A DNA stretch of 64,000 nt from Osedax symbiont Rs1 (GTDB lineage Bacteria; Pseudomonadota; Gammaproteobacteria; Pseudomonadales; Balneatricaceae): positions 1-64,000 of the forward strand of contig ASZJ01000147.1 of the NCBI GenBank assembly GCA_000416275.1. Direction: 5' to 3'. A program made the position numbers and the translations under genes. Shown here in pieces: positions 44,619 to 54,038 of this stretch (position 1 is its first letter; every line of letters begins with the position of its first letter). The notes below the pieces were generated by a model. It was not told the origin of the DNA. It saw only the letters and a program-made list of their open reading frames with translations, and made no database searches.

Positions 44619-44896
44619 GCGATAAAAAAATCAGTATGGGAATTCCTAGAATTAAAGTCGGAAATCAAACGTTTTACTATCAGTATGAGCCTAGTTTGCT
44701 TGATTCGCTAGAGGCTCAAGAGATACAAGCCCCTTATAATTGTCGCAGTGGATACTGTGGTTGTTGTAAGGTGCGTTTGCTAGAGGGGGAGGTTACTTAT
44801 ACCGATGAAGGTATGGTCGATCTTAAAGAGGATGAAATCCTCACTTGTATATGTGTACCTGAGACACATATTGAGATTGAAATTCCGGATGATTAG
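44615..44896 (+). CDS. yfaE: 2Fe-2S ferredoxin for NrdB (YfaE-like)
   Basis: A small plant-type ferredoxin (93 residues) that in E. coli supplies electrons to rebuild the NrdB diferric-tyrosyl cofactor. Cluster ligands are the C-x4-C-x2-C pattern in CRSGYCGCC and the last Cys in LTCICVP. Start TTG 44615 overlaps the nrdB stop (TTGA). ATG 44636 is a shorter alternative and would lose seven residues before the conserved start of the fold. The nrdA-nrdB-yfaE order is the same as in E. coli. Confidence 0.93.
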   Translation: MSDKKISMGIPRIKVGNQTFYYQYEPSLLDSLEAQEIQAPYNCRSGYCGCCKVRLLEGEVTYTDEGMVDLKEDEILTCICVPETHIEIEIPDD

Positions 44897-45376
44897 CCTC
44901 ACATTCAAATGAATTTTTTTCGGTGCAGGGATTTAAATTTTGAAACTTTGTTGTCTGGTAAAATAAAATTTTCGCCAGAAATTCCGGTTCATTATCACAG
45001 CTGTGTCTAGCTACTAACTTTGTCGATTAATAAAATTTAGTTTAGTTTGAATTACCTTCTATTCAGTTTAATTTTCTACGATCAAAATTTAGTCCACAGC
45101 TAAAGTTTTCTGCTAAGGACTGGTGTTGTTTAATCTGTATAAAATTGATTTCATACTTTATAAATAGCTATCTCATTGATATGTTGGTTATTTTTTGAGC
45201 GTTAAGTTAGCTTTAGCTACTGTTCAGCTTAGGATAAATTGATTTTTTGATGATCGCTAAATAAAGTTATCCCGTAAACTATCCACAATGATTTTTGTTT
45301 GAATAACCGACAAAATTATAAATTTTAATCGTCGATGGGATGAGTTGTGCTCAGTTTTTGAGGTGAGAGCTGCCTA
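44897..45376. other. AT-rich intergenic gap
   Basis: About 480 bp between the convergent yfaE and diguanylate-cyclase genes. A short stem ATTC-AAAT-GAAT followed by seven T at 44913-44930 may be a weak terminator for the nrd transcript. A near-DnaA-box CTATCCACA occurs near 45288 without partners. Nothing else is supported. Confidence 0.35.
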
Positions 45377-46354
45377 CTAAAGTGCAGTTTTGGCAGTACA
45401 ATTAAGGATGGTGGCTTGATTCCTGCCTTTCTTTTTCGATTGATAAAGTGCTTTGTCTGCCATATCAATCCATTGGTCATGGCGATCGAAAGATTTGTCT
45501 ATTTCAGTTAAGCCAAAACTGAGTGTGATGTTGATTGGTTGCTTTTCGTAGACAATTTTTATTTCACTGAGCGCCTTAGTGAGACTGTAAACTAAAGCTA
45601 GTGCTTGTTTGGTGTCGGTATCTAATAATAATATGCCAAATTCTTCGCCGCCATAGCGACCAATAATATCCGTCATTCTATATTGCTTGGTTAGTAGATC
45701 GCCTAGTGATCTCAGCACTTGATCACCTGCTTGATGACCATAAGTGTCATTCACTTGTTTAAAGTGATCGATGTCCAGCATAATTAAAACCGAGGTTGAA
45801 TTGCTCCTTGAATAGCGATGGAACTCATCTTTGAGTCTACTTTCCCAGTGGCCTCGATTAAATATGTTGGTTAGAGGGTCAATTCGACTGGTTAATATAA
45901 GTTGTTCATTTTTTTCTACGAAGCCAATTTGTGCTCTCGCTGTTTCAGTGACATCGTAAATAACAATTGCGACATTCTCGACCTGTTTATCTGTATCAAG
46001 CAACGGCATTATTCTGATGTTTTGATACATGTACTTACTAGCGCTACTAATAGGACGGTAACTAGTCATTTTAAATAAGTGTGGCCGCTGTCCCCAAGTA
46101 ATTGTCAGCGTGCTTTTAAGGGAAAATACTGATTGCAGTTTGTGTCTTAAATAGATTTCAGGGACGTCGGGGCATACTTTGAACAGATCTTGATTAAGTG
46201 CATCAACTGCTGGAAGAGCACGATGGTTACTCATGAAATTATTCCACAACTGCACTTTGAAGTCGCAATTTATTACAATTAAACCAACATCTAAAAATTG
46301 TAAAAGCTCAAGTTGTTGTGCAGAATGAAAATCAGAGCTAGTTAAATTGGCCAT
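45377..46354 (-). CDS. Diguanylate cyclase (PAS-GGDEF)
   Basis: A 325-residue soluble protein that makes cyclic di-GMP. A PAS-like sensor (about residues 8-140, LLQFLDVGLIVINCDFKVQLW) precedes a GGDEF domain (about 155-315). The active-site loop reads RYGGEEF, and an RxxD inhibitory site (RMTD) lies five residues before it. So it is predicted to be active and product-inhibited. Other GGDEF marks are DPLTNIFNRGHWE and LDIDHFKQVNDTYGHQAGD. Its start overlaps the receiver-CheC gene by 13 bp, so the two are one operon and likely one pathway. Confidence 0.92.
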   Translation of the reverse strand: MANLTSSDFHSAQQLELLQFLDVGLIVINCDFKVQLWNNFMSNHRALPAVDALNQDLFKVCPDVPEIYLRHKLQSVFSLKSTLTITWGQRPHLFKMTSYRPISSASKYMYQNIRIMPLLDTDKQVENVAIVIYDVTETARAQIGFVEKNEQLILTSRIDPLTNIFNRGHWESRLKDEFHRYSRSNSTSVLIMLDIDHFKQVNDTYGHQAGDQVLRSLGDLLTKQYRMTDIIGRYGGEEFGILLLDTDTKQALALVYSLTKALSEIKIVYEKQPINITLSFGLTEIDKSFDRHDQWIDMADKALYQSKKKGRNQATILNCTAKTAL

Positions 46355-47373
46355 GAAAATAGCTCCGAGCGCTCATCCATTAGCTCAATCGATTCAGTGG
46401 TGAATAACAGTAATAAGTCGCAGTGTGTTTCACTGTTAGATACCTGATAGGACATTTCCACAGCCATTATTTTTTCCAAATCCTGTTCATGTTTAAGATG
46501 GGTTAGCTGTCCTTCAAAGTCTATAATTGAAGGTATACCTAAATTCATATGGTGGATATTTAATTGTTGCAAGAATGCTTTGAGAAAAGAGCTGCTTAGC
46601 AGGCCTGCTACGTCAAATAAGATATCTTGCTCCAAGTCGCAATCAATCTCCGATGAGCAGCCAAGAAATTGTGAGATATGAGGTAAACCGCTTTTGTCGG
46701 TAATGATAATCGATTCACCACTGATGCCGCCGCCGACAAAGCCTTGGCTGATTGTAGAAGTGAAATCATCGGAACCAGAACTTTTTAACATCATATAGAG
46801 TTCAGGTTTGGTAATTAGGTTTACTTTTGGGATGGATAGGCTAATAAAAGAATCAAACAGTTCAGCTAGCCGATCAGCGGTCTTACCCATTGCAATATTA
46901 GCGGTTTCTTGGATGCGCTCTAATAGTGTGGGGCATGAATTATTCTTTTCAAACTGTGCTCTGGTCTTAGGCTCGTTTATTGCAGGTACTAGTTGTTCAA
47001 ACAAGCCTAGATCTTTGATGATATCAGTAAGATCTTGCGGGATGATAGGTTTGGAAATAAAGGCGCAGGCGCCCAGCTCCATTACTCTTTGCAGCGATTT
47101 TTTTTGAATATCACCAGAGACAACAATAACCTTAGTTTTTAAGTTGCTGTCTCTGATTTGCTGCAGAACTTGGAAACCATCTAGCACAGGCATGTTTAAA
47201 TCTAGGAAAAGAAGCTCTGCCTTTTTATCGTGAATAGCATTAATCGCCTGTTCGCCATTTACTGCATAAGAGATATCTACATTCCAGTCTTTTATTGCCC
47301 AAGAGATTTGCCTTTGGGCTAAGCGGGAATCATCGCAGATGGTAATTTTAAATAAGGGCTTCAAATGGACCAC
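46342..47373 (-). CDS. Response regulator with CheC-like phosphatase domain
   Basis: A 343-residue protein. The N-terminal receiver domain (about residues 8-125) has the acidic pair in ICDDSRLA, the phosphorylated Asp in LLFLDLNMPVLDG, and the Lys in FISKPIIP. The C-terminal part has two copies of the CheC helix signature: LLERIQETANIAMGKTADRL and DCDLEQDILFDVAGLLSSSF. CheC/CheX proteins remove phosphate from CheY-type receivers, so this may be a self-limiting regulator. It overlaps the downstream diguanylate cyclase gene, which suggests an output linking phosphorylation to cyclic di-GMP. No chemotaxis genes are near. Confidence 0.85.
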   Translation of the reverse strand: MVHLKPLFKITICDDSRLAQRQISWAIKDWNVDISYAVNGEQAINAIHDKKAELLFLDLNMPVLDGFQVLQQIRDSNLKTKVIVVSGDIQKKSLQRVMELGACAFISKPIIPQDLTDIIKDLGLFEQLVPAINEPKTRAQFEKNNSCPTLLERIQETANIAMGKTADRLAELFDSFISLSIPKVNLITKPELYMMLKSSGSDDFTSTISQGFVGGGISGESIIITDKSGLPHISQFLGCSSEIDCDLEQDILFDVAGLLSSSFLKAFLQQLNIHHMNLGIPSIIDFEGQLTHLKHEQDLEKIMAVEMSYQVSNSETHCDLLLLFTTESIELMDERSELFSWPI

Positions 47374-47539
47374 TATGCTTATTAATTATGTCTACATAGT
47401 CTAGTTAATAGTAGCAAACAAATCCATCATATCAGAGTGTTAAACTGTAAACGGTTGTTTTTTTATAGATGAATATTTTTAGTTGAAAGAATTGTTTTTC
47501 ACCTTGAAATATTATTTATATTTTTTCGAGGATAGATGA

Positions 47540-48256
47540 TTAAATATCGTTACTTGTCTCTAACCTTAAAACTTGATTTGTTGAGGTTTTTCCAGTTTTT
47601 TTATCTATTCGCTGATCAAAGAGATTTTTTAAAGCGATTAATAAACCTAAACCGACAAAGGCACCCGGGGGGAGTATCGCGAACAGGAAGCCAACATAGT
47701 CATCGATAATCACGATTTTCCAGGTGCTGGCGATTGGGCCGAATAATAAATGCATGTCGGCAAATAGGGTGCCTGATCCTAATGTTTCACGGATAGCGCC
47801 TAGTAAAACTAACACAATAGTAAAGCCTAGTCCCATAATGAAACCATCATAGAGAGCGGCGCTGATGGTGTTCTTAGCGGCAAAAGCTTCCGCACGTCCC
47901 ATAATAATACAGTTAGTGACGATCAGTGGGATAAAAATGCCTAGAATTAAATACAACTCATAAGTTAGCGCTTGCATTAACAGTTCGATAGAGGTGACTA
48001 AGGCGGCAATAATCATCACATAAATAGGCAGCCTTACCGCGTTGGGGATTAAATGACGGAACGCTGATACGGCAAAATTAGAGCCGATCAATACTAGCAT
48101 GCTGGCAATCCCTAAGCTAAGCGCATTAACCACTGATGCGGTAACGGCCAGTAGTGGGCAGAGCCCTAAGAGCTGTACTAATGCAGGGTTGTTCTTCCAT
48201 AGCCCGTTGATAGTTAATGTTTTATAATCAGTTGCCACTATTTTTTGGCCCCGCAT
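47540..48256 (-). CDS. rsxE: Rnf/Rsx complex membrane subunit E
   Basis: A 238-residue inner-membrane protein with about six helices, homologous to RsxA but inverted. It has [24 protein letters not shown] near the N-terminus, [21 protein letters not shown] in the middle, and the [24 protein letters not shown] block. RsxA and RsxE together bind the intramembrane iron-sulfur cluster through the paired GLCP/TNC cysteines. It overlaps rsxG by 29 bp and is the last gene of rsxABCDGE here. Confidence 0.96.
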   Translation of the reverse strand: MRGQKIVATDYKTLTINGLWKNNPALVQLLGLCPLLAVTASVVNALSLGIASMLVLIGSNFAVSAFRHLIPNAVRLPIYVMIIAALVTSIELLMQALTYELYLILGIFIPLIVTNCIIMGRAEAFAAKNTISAALYDGFIMGLGFTIVLVLLGAIRETLGSGTLFADMHLLFGPIASTWKIVIIDDYVGFLFAILPPGAFVGLGLLIALKNLFDQRIDKKTGKTSTNQVLRLETSNDI

Positions 48257-48866
48257 TTTGCTCGGCTAAAAGCGCTGTTTTATTGGTTGAAAAATAGTCT
48301 AAAGCTTGACCAACCGCATTTACCACGGCTCTCGGTGTGATGGTCGCGCCGGTGAACTGATCGAATTGTCCACCGTCTTTTTTGACCGCCCAATCAGCGG
48401 CGTTATGTTTAGTTTTACCGTTAAAGATAAGTAGCCACGCTGATTTCTTTAGCTCTAGCTTGTCGCCGAGCCCTGGAGTTTCTCTATGGCTGATCACTCT
48501 GACGCCCGCGACACTGCCATCGATATTAATCCCAACTAACAGGCTGATGTTACCTGAGTAGCCCCGCGCGGTTATCACTGGAAATACCAAGCTGGTTAAC
48601 TGGCCTTTAAAGGATGCACGATGTGCGAGAATCTCTTGCTCGTAACCAAAAGCTGCGCCCGGCAAAGTTATAGTATCGGAAAAAATGTCATTATCAATTT
48701 GGCTGTCGCCGATTATTTCGAATAATTTAGCACTTTTTTGCTGGCGAATATTGTCTGCTATCGGCGCTTTAGTTAACACAAAAGTAATGGCGATCATCGC
48801 TGCCGTGATTCCCGCAAATATACCGATACCGACAGCATTGACCCGCAGCGACTGAGACATGTTCAC
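48228..48866 (-). CDS. rsxG: Rnf/Rsx complex FMN subunit G
   Basis: A 212-residue protein with one N-terminal membrane helix and a periplasmic FMN-binding domain. The covalent flavin site is the threonine in [25 protein letters not shown]-type residues appear as [15 protein letters not shown]. RsxG is one of two flavoproteins passing electrons across the membrane in the Na+/H+-coupled complex. It overlaps rsxD by 4 bp and rsxE by 29 bp, which points to strict co-translation. Confidence 0.96.
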   Translation of the reverse strand: MNMSQSLRVNAVGIGIFAGITAAMIAITFVLTKAPIADNIRQQKSAKLFEIIGDSQIDNDIFSDTITLPGAAFGYEQEILAHRASFKGQLTSLVFPVITARGYSGNISLLVGINIDGSVAGVRVISHRETPGLGDKLELKKSAWLLIFNGKTKHNAADWAVKKDGGQFDQFTGATITPRAVVNAVGQALDYFSTNKTALLAEQNAGPKNSGN

Positions 48867-49939
48867 GAGTGATTCTCCTTGCTTGGTTGGCCGCTATTGG
48901 GCTTTTTGTAGCCGTAACTGCGCGGTTGTGTATATTGATCGATGAAGGGTGCGCATAAATTCATCAGCATTACGGCAAAGGCCAGTGCATCGGGGTAGTT
49001 GCCCCAAGTGCGGACAATATAGACCAGTATTGCGATACCTGCGGCAAAGACTACCTTGCCGCGATTGCTGGTCGCGCTAGAGACCGGGTCGGTGACAATA
49101 AAAAATGCCCCGAGCATAGTCGCTCCAGTGGTTAGATGGATCAATGGGTCGGCGTAATTGTCAGGATCTATGGCAAAGAAAATCGCCGAGATGAGCGCCA
49201 AGGTGATCAGTAAGGTGAGCGGTGCATGCCAAGTGTAGATCTTGCGATAAATAAGAAATATTCCCCCGACAAAATAACATAAGCTGACCGCGTACCAGGC
49301 CCCGACATTCGCCATAACCTCGCTGGATTGCCACACCTCTTCAACGGTGAGGCCATTGCGATGCTTTAATGTGTCTAATGGGGTAGCGCTGGTGAAGCTG
49401 TCGATGTATGGATGTGCCTGGATTATTTCCTGCCAAGAGCCAAAAATAACGGTTAGCGTGTCGGCAAAGCCAAGCACCTCCCAAGTATTGCCGTTTAAAT
49501 CAAAGGGGGCAGTCCAGCGGGTCATTTCCACCGGAAATGATATCAGCACTAGTGCGTAGCCAACCATCGCTGGATTAAAGGGGTTTTGGCCTAGACCGCC
49601 ATAGATTTGCTTGGCTATGACAATCGCTACAAATACCGCGGTCGCTGTTACCCACCAAGGTGCAAAGGGTGGCAGGGCCAGTGCTAATAAAATAGCGGTG
49701 AGTAACGCGCTGTTGTCTCGCACATAAAATAATACCGGCCGACGGCGTAATTTTATGCAGATCGCCTCGAGGGAAATCGCCATAACCGAGGCTAAAACAA
49801 CATTGATTAAGGTTCCCCAGCCAAAGAAAAAGGTCATGCCAAACAGCCCAGGCAGGGTCGCTATAATGACCAGGCGCATAATGTCGGCGGTCTTGGTCGG
49901 TCGCTGCACATGTGGCGAGCTAATTCTGATGTGTGGCAT
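48863..49939 (-). CDS. rsxD: Rnf/Rsx complex FMN membrane subunit D
   Basis: A 358-residue inner-membrane protein with about nine helices, related to NqrB. The FMN-attachment threonine is in DSFTSATPLDTL. Other family marks are IRDN-like YVRDNSALLTAILLALALPP, GGLGQNPFNPAMVGYALVL, and the second block LTTGATMLGAFFIVTDPVSSATS. It forms part of the ion-translocating core. It overlaps rsxG by 4 bp, and the gap to rsxC is 3 bp. Confidence 0.96.
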   Translation of the reverse strand: MPHIRISSPHVQRPTKTADIMRLVIIATLPGLFGMTFFFGWGTLINVVLASVMAISLEAICIKLRRRPVLFYVRDNSALLTAILLALALPPFAPWWVTATAVFVAIVIAKQIYGGLGQNPFNPAMVGYALVLISFPVEMTRWTAPFDLNGNTWEVLGFADTLTVIFGSWQEIIQAHPYIDSFTSATPLDTLKHRNGLTVEEVWQSSEVMANVGAWYAVSLCYFVGGIFLIYRKIYTWHAPLTLLITLALISAIFFAIDPDNYADPLIHLTTGATMLGAFFIVTDPVSSATSNRGKVVFAAGIAILVYIVRTWGNYPDALAFAVMLMNLCAPFIDQYTQPRSYGYKKPNSGQPSKENHS

Positions 49940-49942
49940 GTT

Positions 49943-52531
49943 CTATTCCTGATCTTGCGAGCTGTTATGCTGTTGTAAAGCGTGCTCAGCCGCGGCGAGT
50001 TTAACAGATATTTTTTCAATACTGATGCGCATTTTTTGCACGGCTGGGCTTTTATTTGCCTCGGCTTTTTTCAAGGCTTGTTGCGCTCTGTCGAATAAAG
50101 TTAAGGTCTTTTGCAGATGTTCTTCAAGGCTCGCTTGTTTAGCGGCTTTGTTTTGCGCTGCATCTGGTTGGCTGGCGCTGGCGTCCTTGGCTTGTAAATA
50201 GGAGGCTTGGGTTAGCAATACTTTTTCTTCTAAGCGAGTGATCTCTGCCAACAGCTGATGATCTTGTTGTTCTTCAGCTGATAATTTTTCAAGCCGGCTG
50301 TGCGCTTTTTTAAGTTTGGTGCGGGCGATAGCAGCCATAGTTTTGAGGGTTTTGAGATCCGGTTGATCTCGACTGGGGTGGCTATCACTGGCAGGCTGGG
50401 TCTGGATCGGCTCGGATATGACTTTAAAATCAGCTTCTGCAGTACTGAGTTTAGCTGATAAATCAGTCACTGACTGTGCTAGGTCGGCTAAGTTCTTAGT
50501 CCCCTCTGCTGTGGCTTTGCTCAGTTGCGCTTGTGCCCTCTTTAGTTTAGTGCGAGCAATCGCCACTGCTATTTTAAGCTTTTTTGCAGCGCCTGTTGCC
50601 GGCTCTGTGGATGCAAGGTTGGTACTGCTGGTCGCTAGACAGTGGTTACTGGCGTCGCTATAGGCGGCGTTGGCGCTACTGGCAGTTTTTTCTAAGGCAA
50701 GAATAGTGGTCGTCAGTAGCTCAATTCCCGGTTGAGATTTTTCCTGTGCATTTTTTAATGCCTGCTGGGCTTTTTTTAATTTTGTGCTCGCCATGGCGGC
50801 AGCGACCTTGAGCTTTTTAATATCTATGTCCGGTGCACAATCAGCTGGTTGATAGCTGAGTAAGGCCTGTTCGGTCCTCTGTAAATTTAGCTGGGCTTTT
50901 TTAAGTTGTAAATCGCCAAGCTGAATAGCTGATGCCTCAGTATTAGACTGCGCCTGTAAAACAGCAAACTGCTGTTGCAGTTGCTCGACATTCAACTTTT
51001 CGGCGCTCACTTGCTGTTTCAGTAGCTGTTGCTGTCCCACAGGATCTAGCGGTGGTTGCTGTGCGACTTTTTGCTTTTCCGCCTGGGCTTTTGCCGCCTG
51101 TTCAGCGCGCGCTTTACGTTTAGTCGCCTTTTCTTCAATGGCGCGTTGCTCGCGCATTTGCTTAGCTTCAAACCTCTCTCGGGCTATATCTGATTTACGT
51201 TTATCTTGCGCCTCTTCTTTTATCGCAGTTTTTGCGTGTCGGTAATACTGTACCAGTGGAATATTGCTTGGGCAGACGAAAGAGCAGGCGCCGCACTCTA
51301 TACAGTCGAATAAATTATGCTGCTGAGCTTTGTCATACTCTTGACTTTTGGCGTACCAATGTAGTTGTTGAGGGAGCAATTGCACTGGGCAAACTTGCTC
51401 GCATTGACCACAGCGAATACAAGCTAGCGCGGGATCTGGCGCCGGCATCTCCCGGGGTGATGCGGCGATAATGCAGTTGGTGGTTTTGCTGACGGGGATC
51501 TCAAGGTCGTCAATGGTGTAACCCATCATCGGTCCACCGACAATGAGTCGCGAGGTGTTATTCTGCAGATGCCCGGCGGCTTCCAGTAAAGTGCAAAAAG
51601 GGGTGCCTATTAATGTTTCAAAATTTTGTGGTTTGCTAACCCCATCGCCGGTGACAGTGACAATCCGGCTAATCAGGGATTCGCCATAGGCGATTGCCCG
51701 ATGAATCGCGTAAACAGTCCCGACATTTTGACAGACAATGCCGACATCAGCGGGAATGCCACCGTGTGGCACTTCAACATTAGTCAGCAATTGAATGAGT
51801 TGCTTCTCCCCACCTGAGGGATATTTAGTGGGGACGCTGACCACATCAATATTATAGCGACAGCCAACGATGGCTGTTTCTAGGGCGCGAATTGCCTGTG
51901 GTTTGTTGTCTTCGATGCCGATGATGATATGGCTGGCTTTGATTAAGTGCTGCAGCACATCAATGCCGGCTATTATATGCTCAGCGCGCTCGCGCATCAG
52001 CAAGTCATCTGCGCTGATGTAAGGTTCGCATTCTGCGGCATTGATGATCAAAGTGTTGATAATATGATGGTCGCCTAAATGTAGCTTTACGGCGGTTGGA
52101 AATCCGGCGCCACCCATGCCGCAAATGCCGCGGTCACGAATATAATCAATCAGTTCGGCGGTTGATAGCGCGGTGAAATCTGCAAGTCCAGAATGCGCTA
52201 TCCACTGCTCCTGGCCATCGGTTTCAATGCTGATACAAGTGGCGGGCATTCCAGAGGGGTGTGGCACTGCATGGTTGCCGATCGCCGTGACTATACCTGA
52301 GGAAGATGCGTGTACTGGGACGCTAAAATCCCCTTGAGCATCACCGATGCGCTGGCCTTTTAATACCTTGTCACCAACTTTAACACACGCCTTGGACGCA
52401 GCGCCTATGTGTTGTTGCAAGGGAATGTGCAATAGCTTTGGCAGTGGAGCGGTGGCTATTGGTAACTGTGTTGACCGGTGCTTGTTTTCGGGAGGGTGAA
52501 TACCACCGTGAAAAGTAAATACTTTACCCAT
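49943..52531 (-). CDS. rsxC: Rnf/Rsx complex subunit C with long repetitive tail
   Basis: The 862-residue soluble subunit that accepts electrons from NADH through FMN and iron-sulfur clusters. The N-terminal 440 residues hold the SLBB/NuoF-like domain with GMGGAGFPTAVKL, INAAECEPYISADD and two 4Fe-4S motifs, CIRCGQCEQVCP and CIECGACSFVCP. The remainder is a low-complexity Ala/Lys/Gln-rich helical tail with repeated units of the form A-x-A-x-TKLKKAQ. The total is longer than E. coli RsxC (740) because of this tail. The gene abuts rsxB by a one-base overlap at 52531. Confidence 0.96.
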   Translation of the reverse strand: MGKVFTFHGGIHPPENKHRSTQLPIATAPLPKLLHIPLQQHIGAASKACVKVGDKVLKGQRIGDAQGDFSVPVHASSSGIVTAIGNHAVPHPSGMPATCISIETDGQEQWIAHSGLADFTALSTAELIDYIRDRGICGMGGAGFPTAVKLHLGDHHIINTLIINAAECEPYISADDLLMRERAEHIIAGIDVLQHLIKASHIIIGIEDNKPQAIRALETAIVGCRYNIDVVSVPTKYPSGGEKQLIQLLTNVEVPHGGIPADVGIVCQNVGTVYAIHRAIAYGESLISRIVTVTGDGVSKPQNFETLIGTPFCTLLEAAGHLQNNTSRLIVGGPMMGYTIDDLEIPVSKTTNCIIAASPREMPAPDPALACIRCGQCEQVCPVQLLPQQLHWYAKSQEYDKAQQHNLFDCIECGACSFVCPSNIPLVQYYRHAKTAIKEEAQDKRKSDIARERFEAKQMREQRAIEEKATKRKARAEQAAKAQAEKQKVAQQPPLDPVGQQQLLKQQVSAEKLNVEQLQQQFAVLQAQSNTEASAIQLGDLQLKKAQLNLQRTEQALLSYQPADCAPDIDIKKLKVAAAMASTKLKKAQQALKNAQEKSQPGIELLTTTILALEKTASSANAAYSDASNHCLATSSTNLASTEPATGAAKKLKIAVAIARTKLKRAQAQLSKATAEGTKNLADLAQSVTDLSAKLSTAEADFKVISEPIQTQPASDSHPSRDQPDLKTLKTMAAIARTKLKKAHSRLEKLSAEEQQDHQLLAEITRLEEKVLLTQASYLQAKDASASQPDAAQNKAAKQASLEEHLQKTLTLFDRAQQALKKAEANKSPAVQKMRISIEKISVKLAAAEHALQQHNSSQDQE

Positions 52532-53133
52532 TAAGATTGCAGCTCCACATCAGGGCGTTTATCTGTCGCTATAATTTGCTGAAAAATTTGGCTTTGATCG
52601 ACTGGTGCCTGCCATTTCCAATTAGTGATGCTGCTGGCAATCGGCAGCATATCGATACAGTCGACAGGGCAGGGTGCTACACATAAATCGCAGCCAGTGC
52701 ACTCATCGATAATCACCGTGTGCATTTGTTTTGCCGCGCCTAAAATTGCGTCTACTGGACATGCTTGAATGCATTTAGTGCAGCCAATACATTCATCTTC
52801 TCGAATGTATGCGACCGTTTTGATAGGGATGTCAGCGTGTTCGCCATCCAGTTCTAATACTTCCACATCTAGCAGATCGGCGAGGGCCTCGATGGTTGCC
52901 TGTCCGCCGGGAGGGCATTTATTAATCGCCTCACCATTGGCTATGCTTTCTGCGTAAGGCCTACAGCCTGGGTGCCCGCATTGGCCGCATTGAGTTTGTG
53001 GCAAAATACCGTCTATTTGATCGACAATTGGATTGCCAGCAACGTGGAATTTGATCGAGGAAAAACCTAATATTAAACCAAATAGCACCGCTAATCCGAG
53101 CAGTACCAGCACCGCAATCACAATACTGATCAT
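52531..53133 (-). CDS. rsxB: Rnf/Rsx complex ferredoxin subunit B
   Basis: A 200-residue protein with an N-terminal membrane anchor. A 4Fe-4S domain follows with [16 protein letters not shown], then two ferredoxin motifs [16 protein letters not shown] and [16 protein letters not shown]. It carries electrons between RsxC and the membrane part. The start overlaps the end of rsxA by 4 bp. The extension after the last motif is about 30 residues. Length is close to that of E. coli RsxB (192). Confidence 0.97.
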   Translation of the reverse strand: MISIVIAVLVLLGLAVLFGLILGFSSIKFHVAGNPIVDQIDGILPQTQCGQCGHPGCRPYAESIANGEAINKCPPGGQATIEALADLLDVEVLELDGEHADIPIKTVAYIREDECIGCTKCIQACPVDAILGAAKQMHTVIIDECTGCDLCVAPCPVDCIDMLPIASSITNWKWQAPVDQSQIFQQIIATDKRPDVELQS

Positions 53134-53711
53134 ATTTGCACTAGCCCTGTGAAGCCTAAAAATGCCAGTGACATTAAGCCAGCGGTCACCATGCCAATCG
53201 CGGCGCCTTTAAAAGGGTTGGGTACATCGGCCACGGCAATTCGTTCGCGAATTGCCGAAAACAGAATTAATGCCATAGAGAAGCCAACCGCTGCGCCGAA
53301 ACCAAAGACGATCGATTCCATAAAGCTGTTCATTTTTTTGATGTTCAATAACGCGACCCCTAGCACCGCACAGTTGGTGGTGATCAGGGGTAAAAAGATG
53401 CCTAAAACTTTATGCAGCATTGGGCTGGTTTTGCGCACCACCATTTCGGTAAATTGCACGACAACCGCGATGACCAGTATAAAGGCAATGGTCTTCATGT
53501 AAGTTAGGGAAAAGGGGATTAATAAGTACTGGTGGACCAAATAGCTACACACTGAGGAGATGGTCAGTACAAAAGTGGTGGCTAGAGACATGCCCATCGC
53601 CGTTTCTAGCTTGTTGGACACACCCATAAAAGGGCACAATCCTAAGAATTGCACCAACACAAAATTATTAACTAAAACAGTACTAACTAGTATTAGTAAA
53701 AAGTCGCTCAT
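53130..53711 (-). CDS. rsxA: Rnf/Rsx complex membrane subunit A
   Basis: A 193-residue inner-membrane protein with six helices, the partner of RsxE. It has [20 protein letters not shown] and [16 protein letters not shown], whose cysteines hold an intramembrane iron-sulfur cluster. It is the first gene of the rsxABCDGE operon, and all six genes overlap or nearly abut. The promoter should lie in the 53712-53864 stretch, to the left of the family-1 mini-element F. In E. coli the complex also keeps SoxR reduced; here a general energy role is equally possible. Confidence 0.97.
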   Translation of the reverse strand: MSDFLLILVSTVLVNNFVLVQFLGLCPFMGVSNKLETAMGMSLATTFVLTISSVCSYLVHQYLLIPFSLTYMKTIAFILVIAVVVQFTEMVVRKTSPMLHKVLGIFLPLITTNCAVLGVALLNIKKMNSFMESIVFGFGAAVGFSMALILFSAIRERIAVADVPNPFKGAAIGMVTAGLMSLAFLGFTGLVQI

Positions 53712-53864
53712 ACGGCTATTTCCAGTTAGCTATCTGTCACATAGCTTTTTCTTAATATACGCAGTCGATTCAACTAACAGCGCTGTCATTTATATTAATA
53801 AGAATTATTTAATTATTATGAGACCTAAAGAAATAGTCTTCTTAGAGGTCTGCTGTGTCTTTAA

Positions 53865-53933
53865 CCTGAATCTGTAGCTCGATAGTGGATCGAGAGCTGA
53901 TGCTATGCACCATTTGCAGGTCACTGATTCAGG
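53865..53933. mobile_element. Family-1 mini-element (copy F), 69 bp
   Basis: A 69-bp element that keeps only the terminal repeats of family 1 (CCTGAATC at the left; GCAGGTCACTGATTCAGG at the right) around an unrelated core. It is flanked by perfect 6-bp direct repeats CTTTAA (53859-53864 and 53934-53939). It lies between rsxA and cysN, upstream of the rsx operon. The minimal ends therefore seem enough for movement. Confidence 0.75.
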
Positions 53934-54038
53934 CTTTAAACAAGGATAGACCGAAAAACAGCAGCTTGCACGGTTTTACATGATCGGTCACTGGCGCGGG
54001 CTAGCTCAACTAATCGCTGTGCCACAGCGCCGCGCCTA

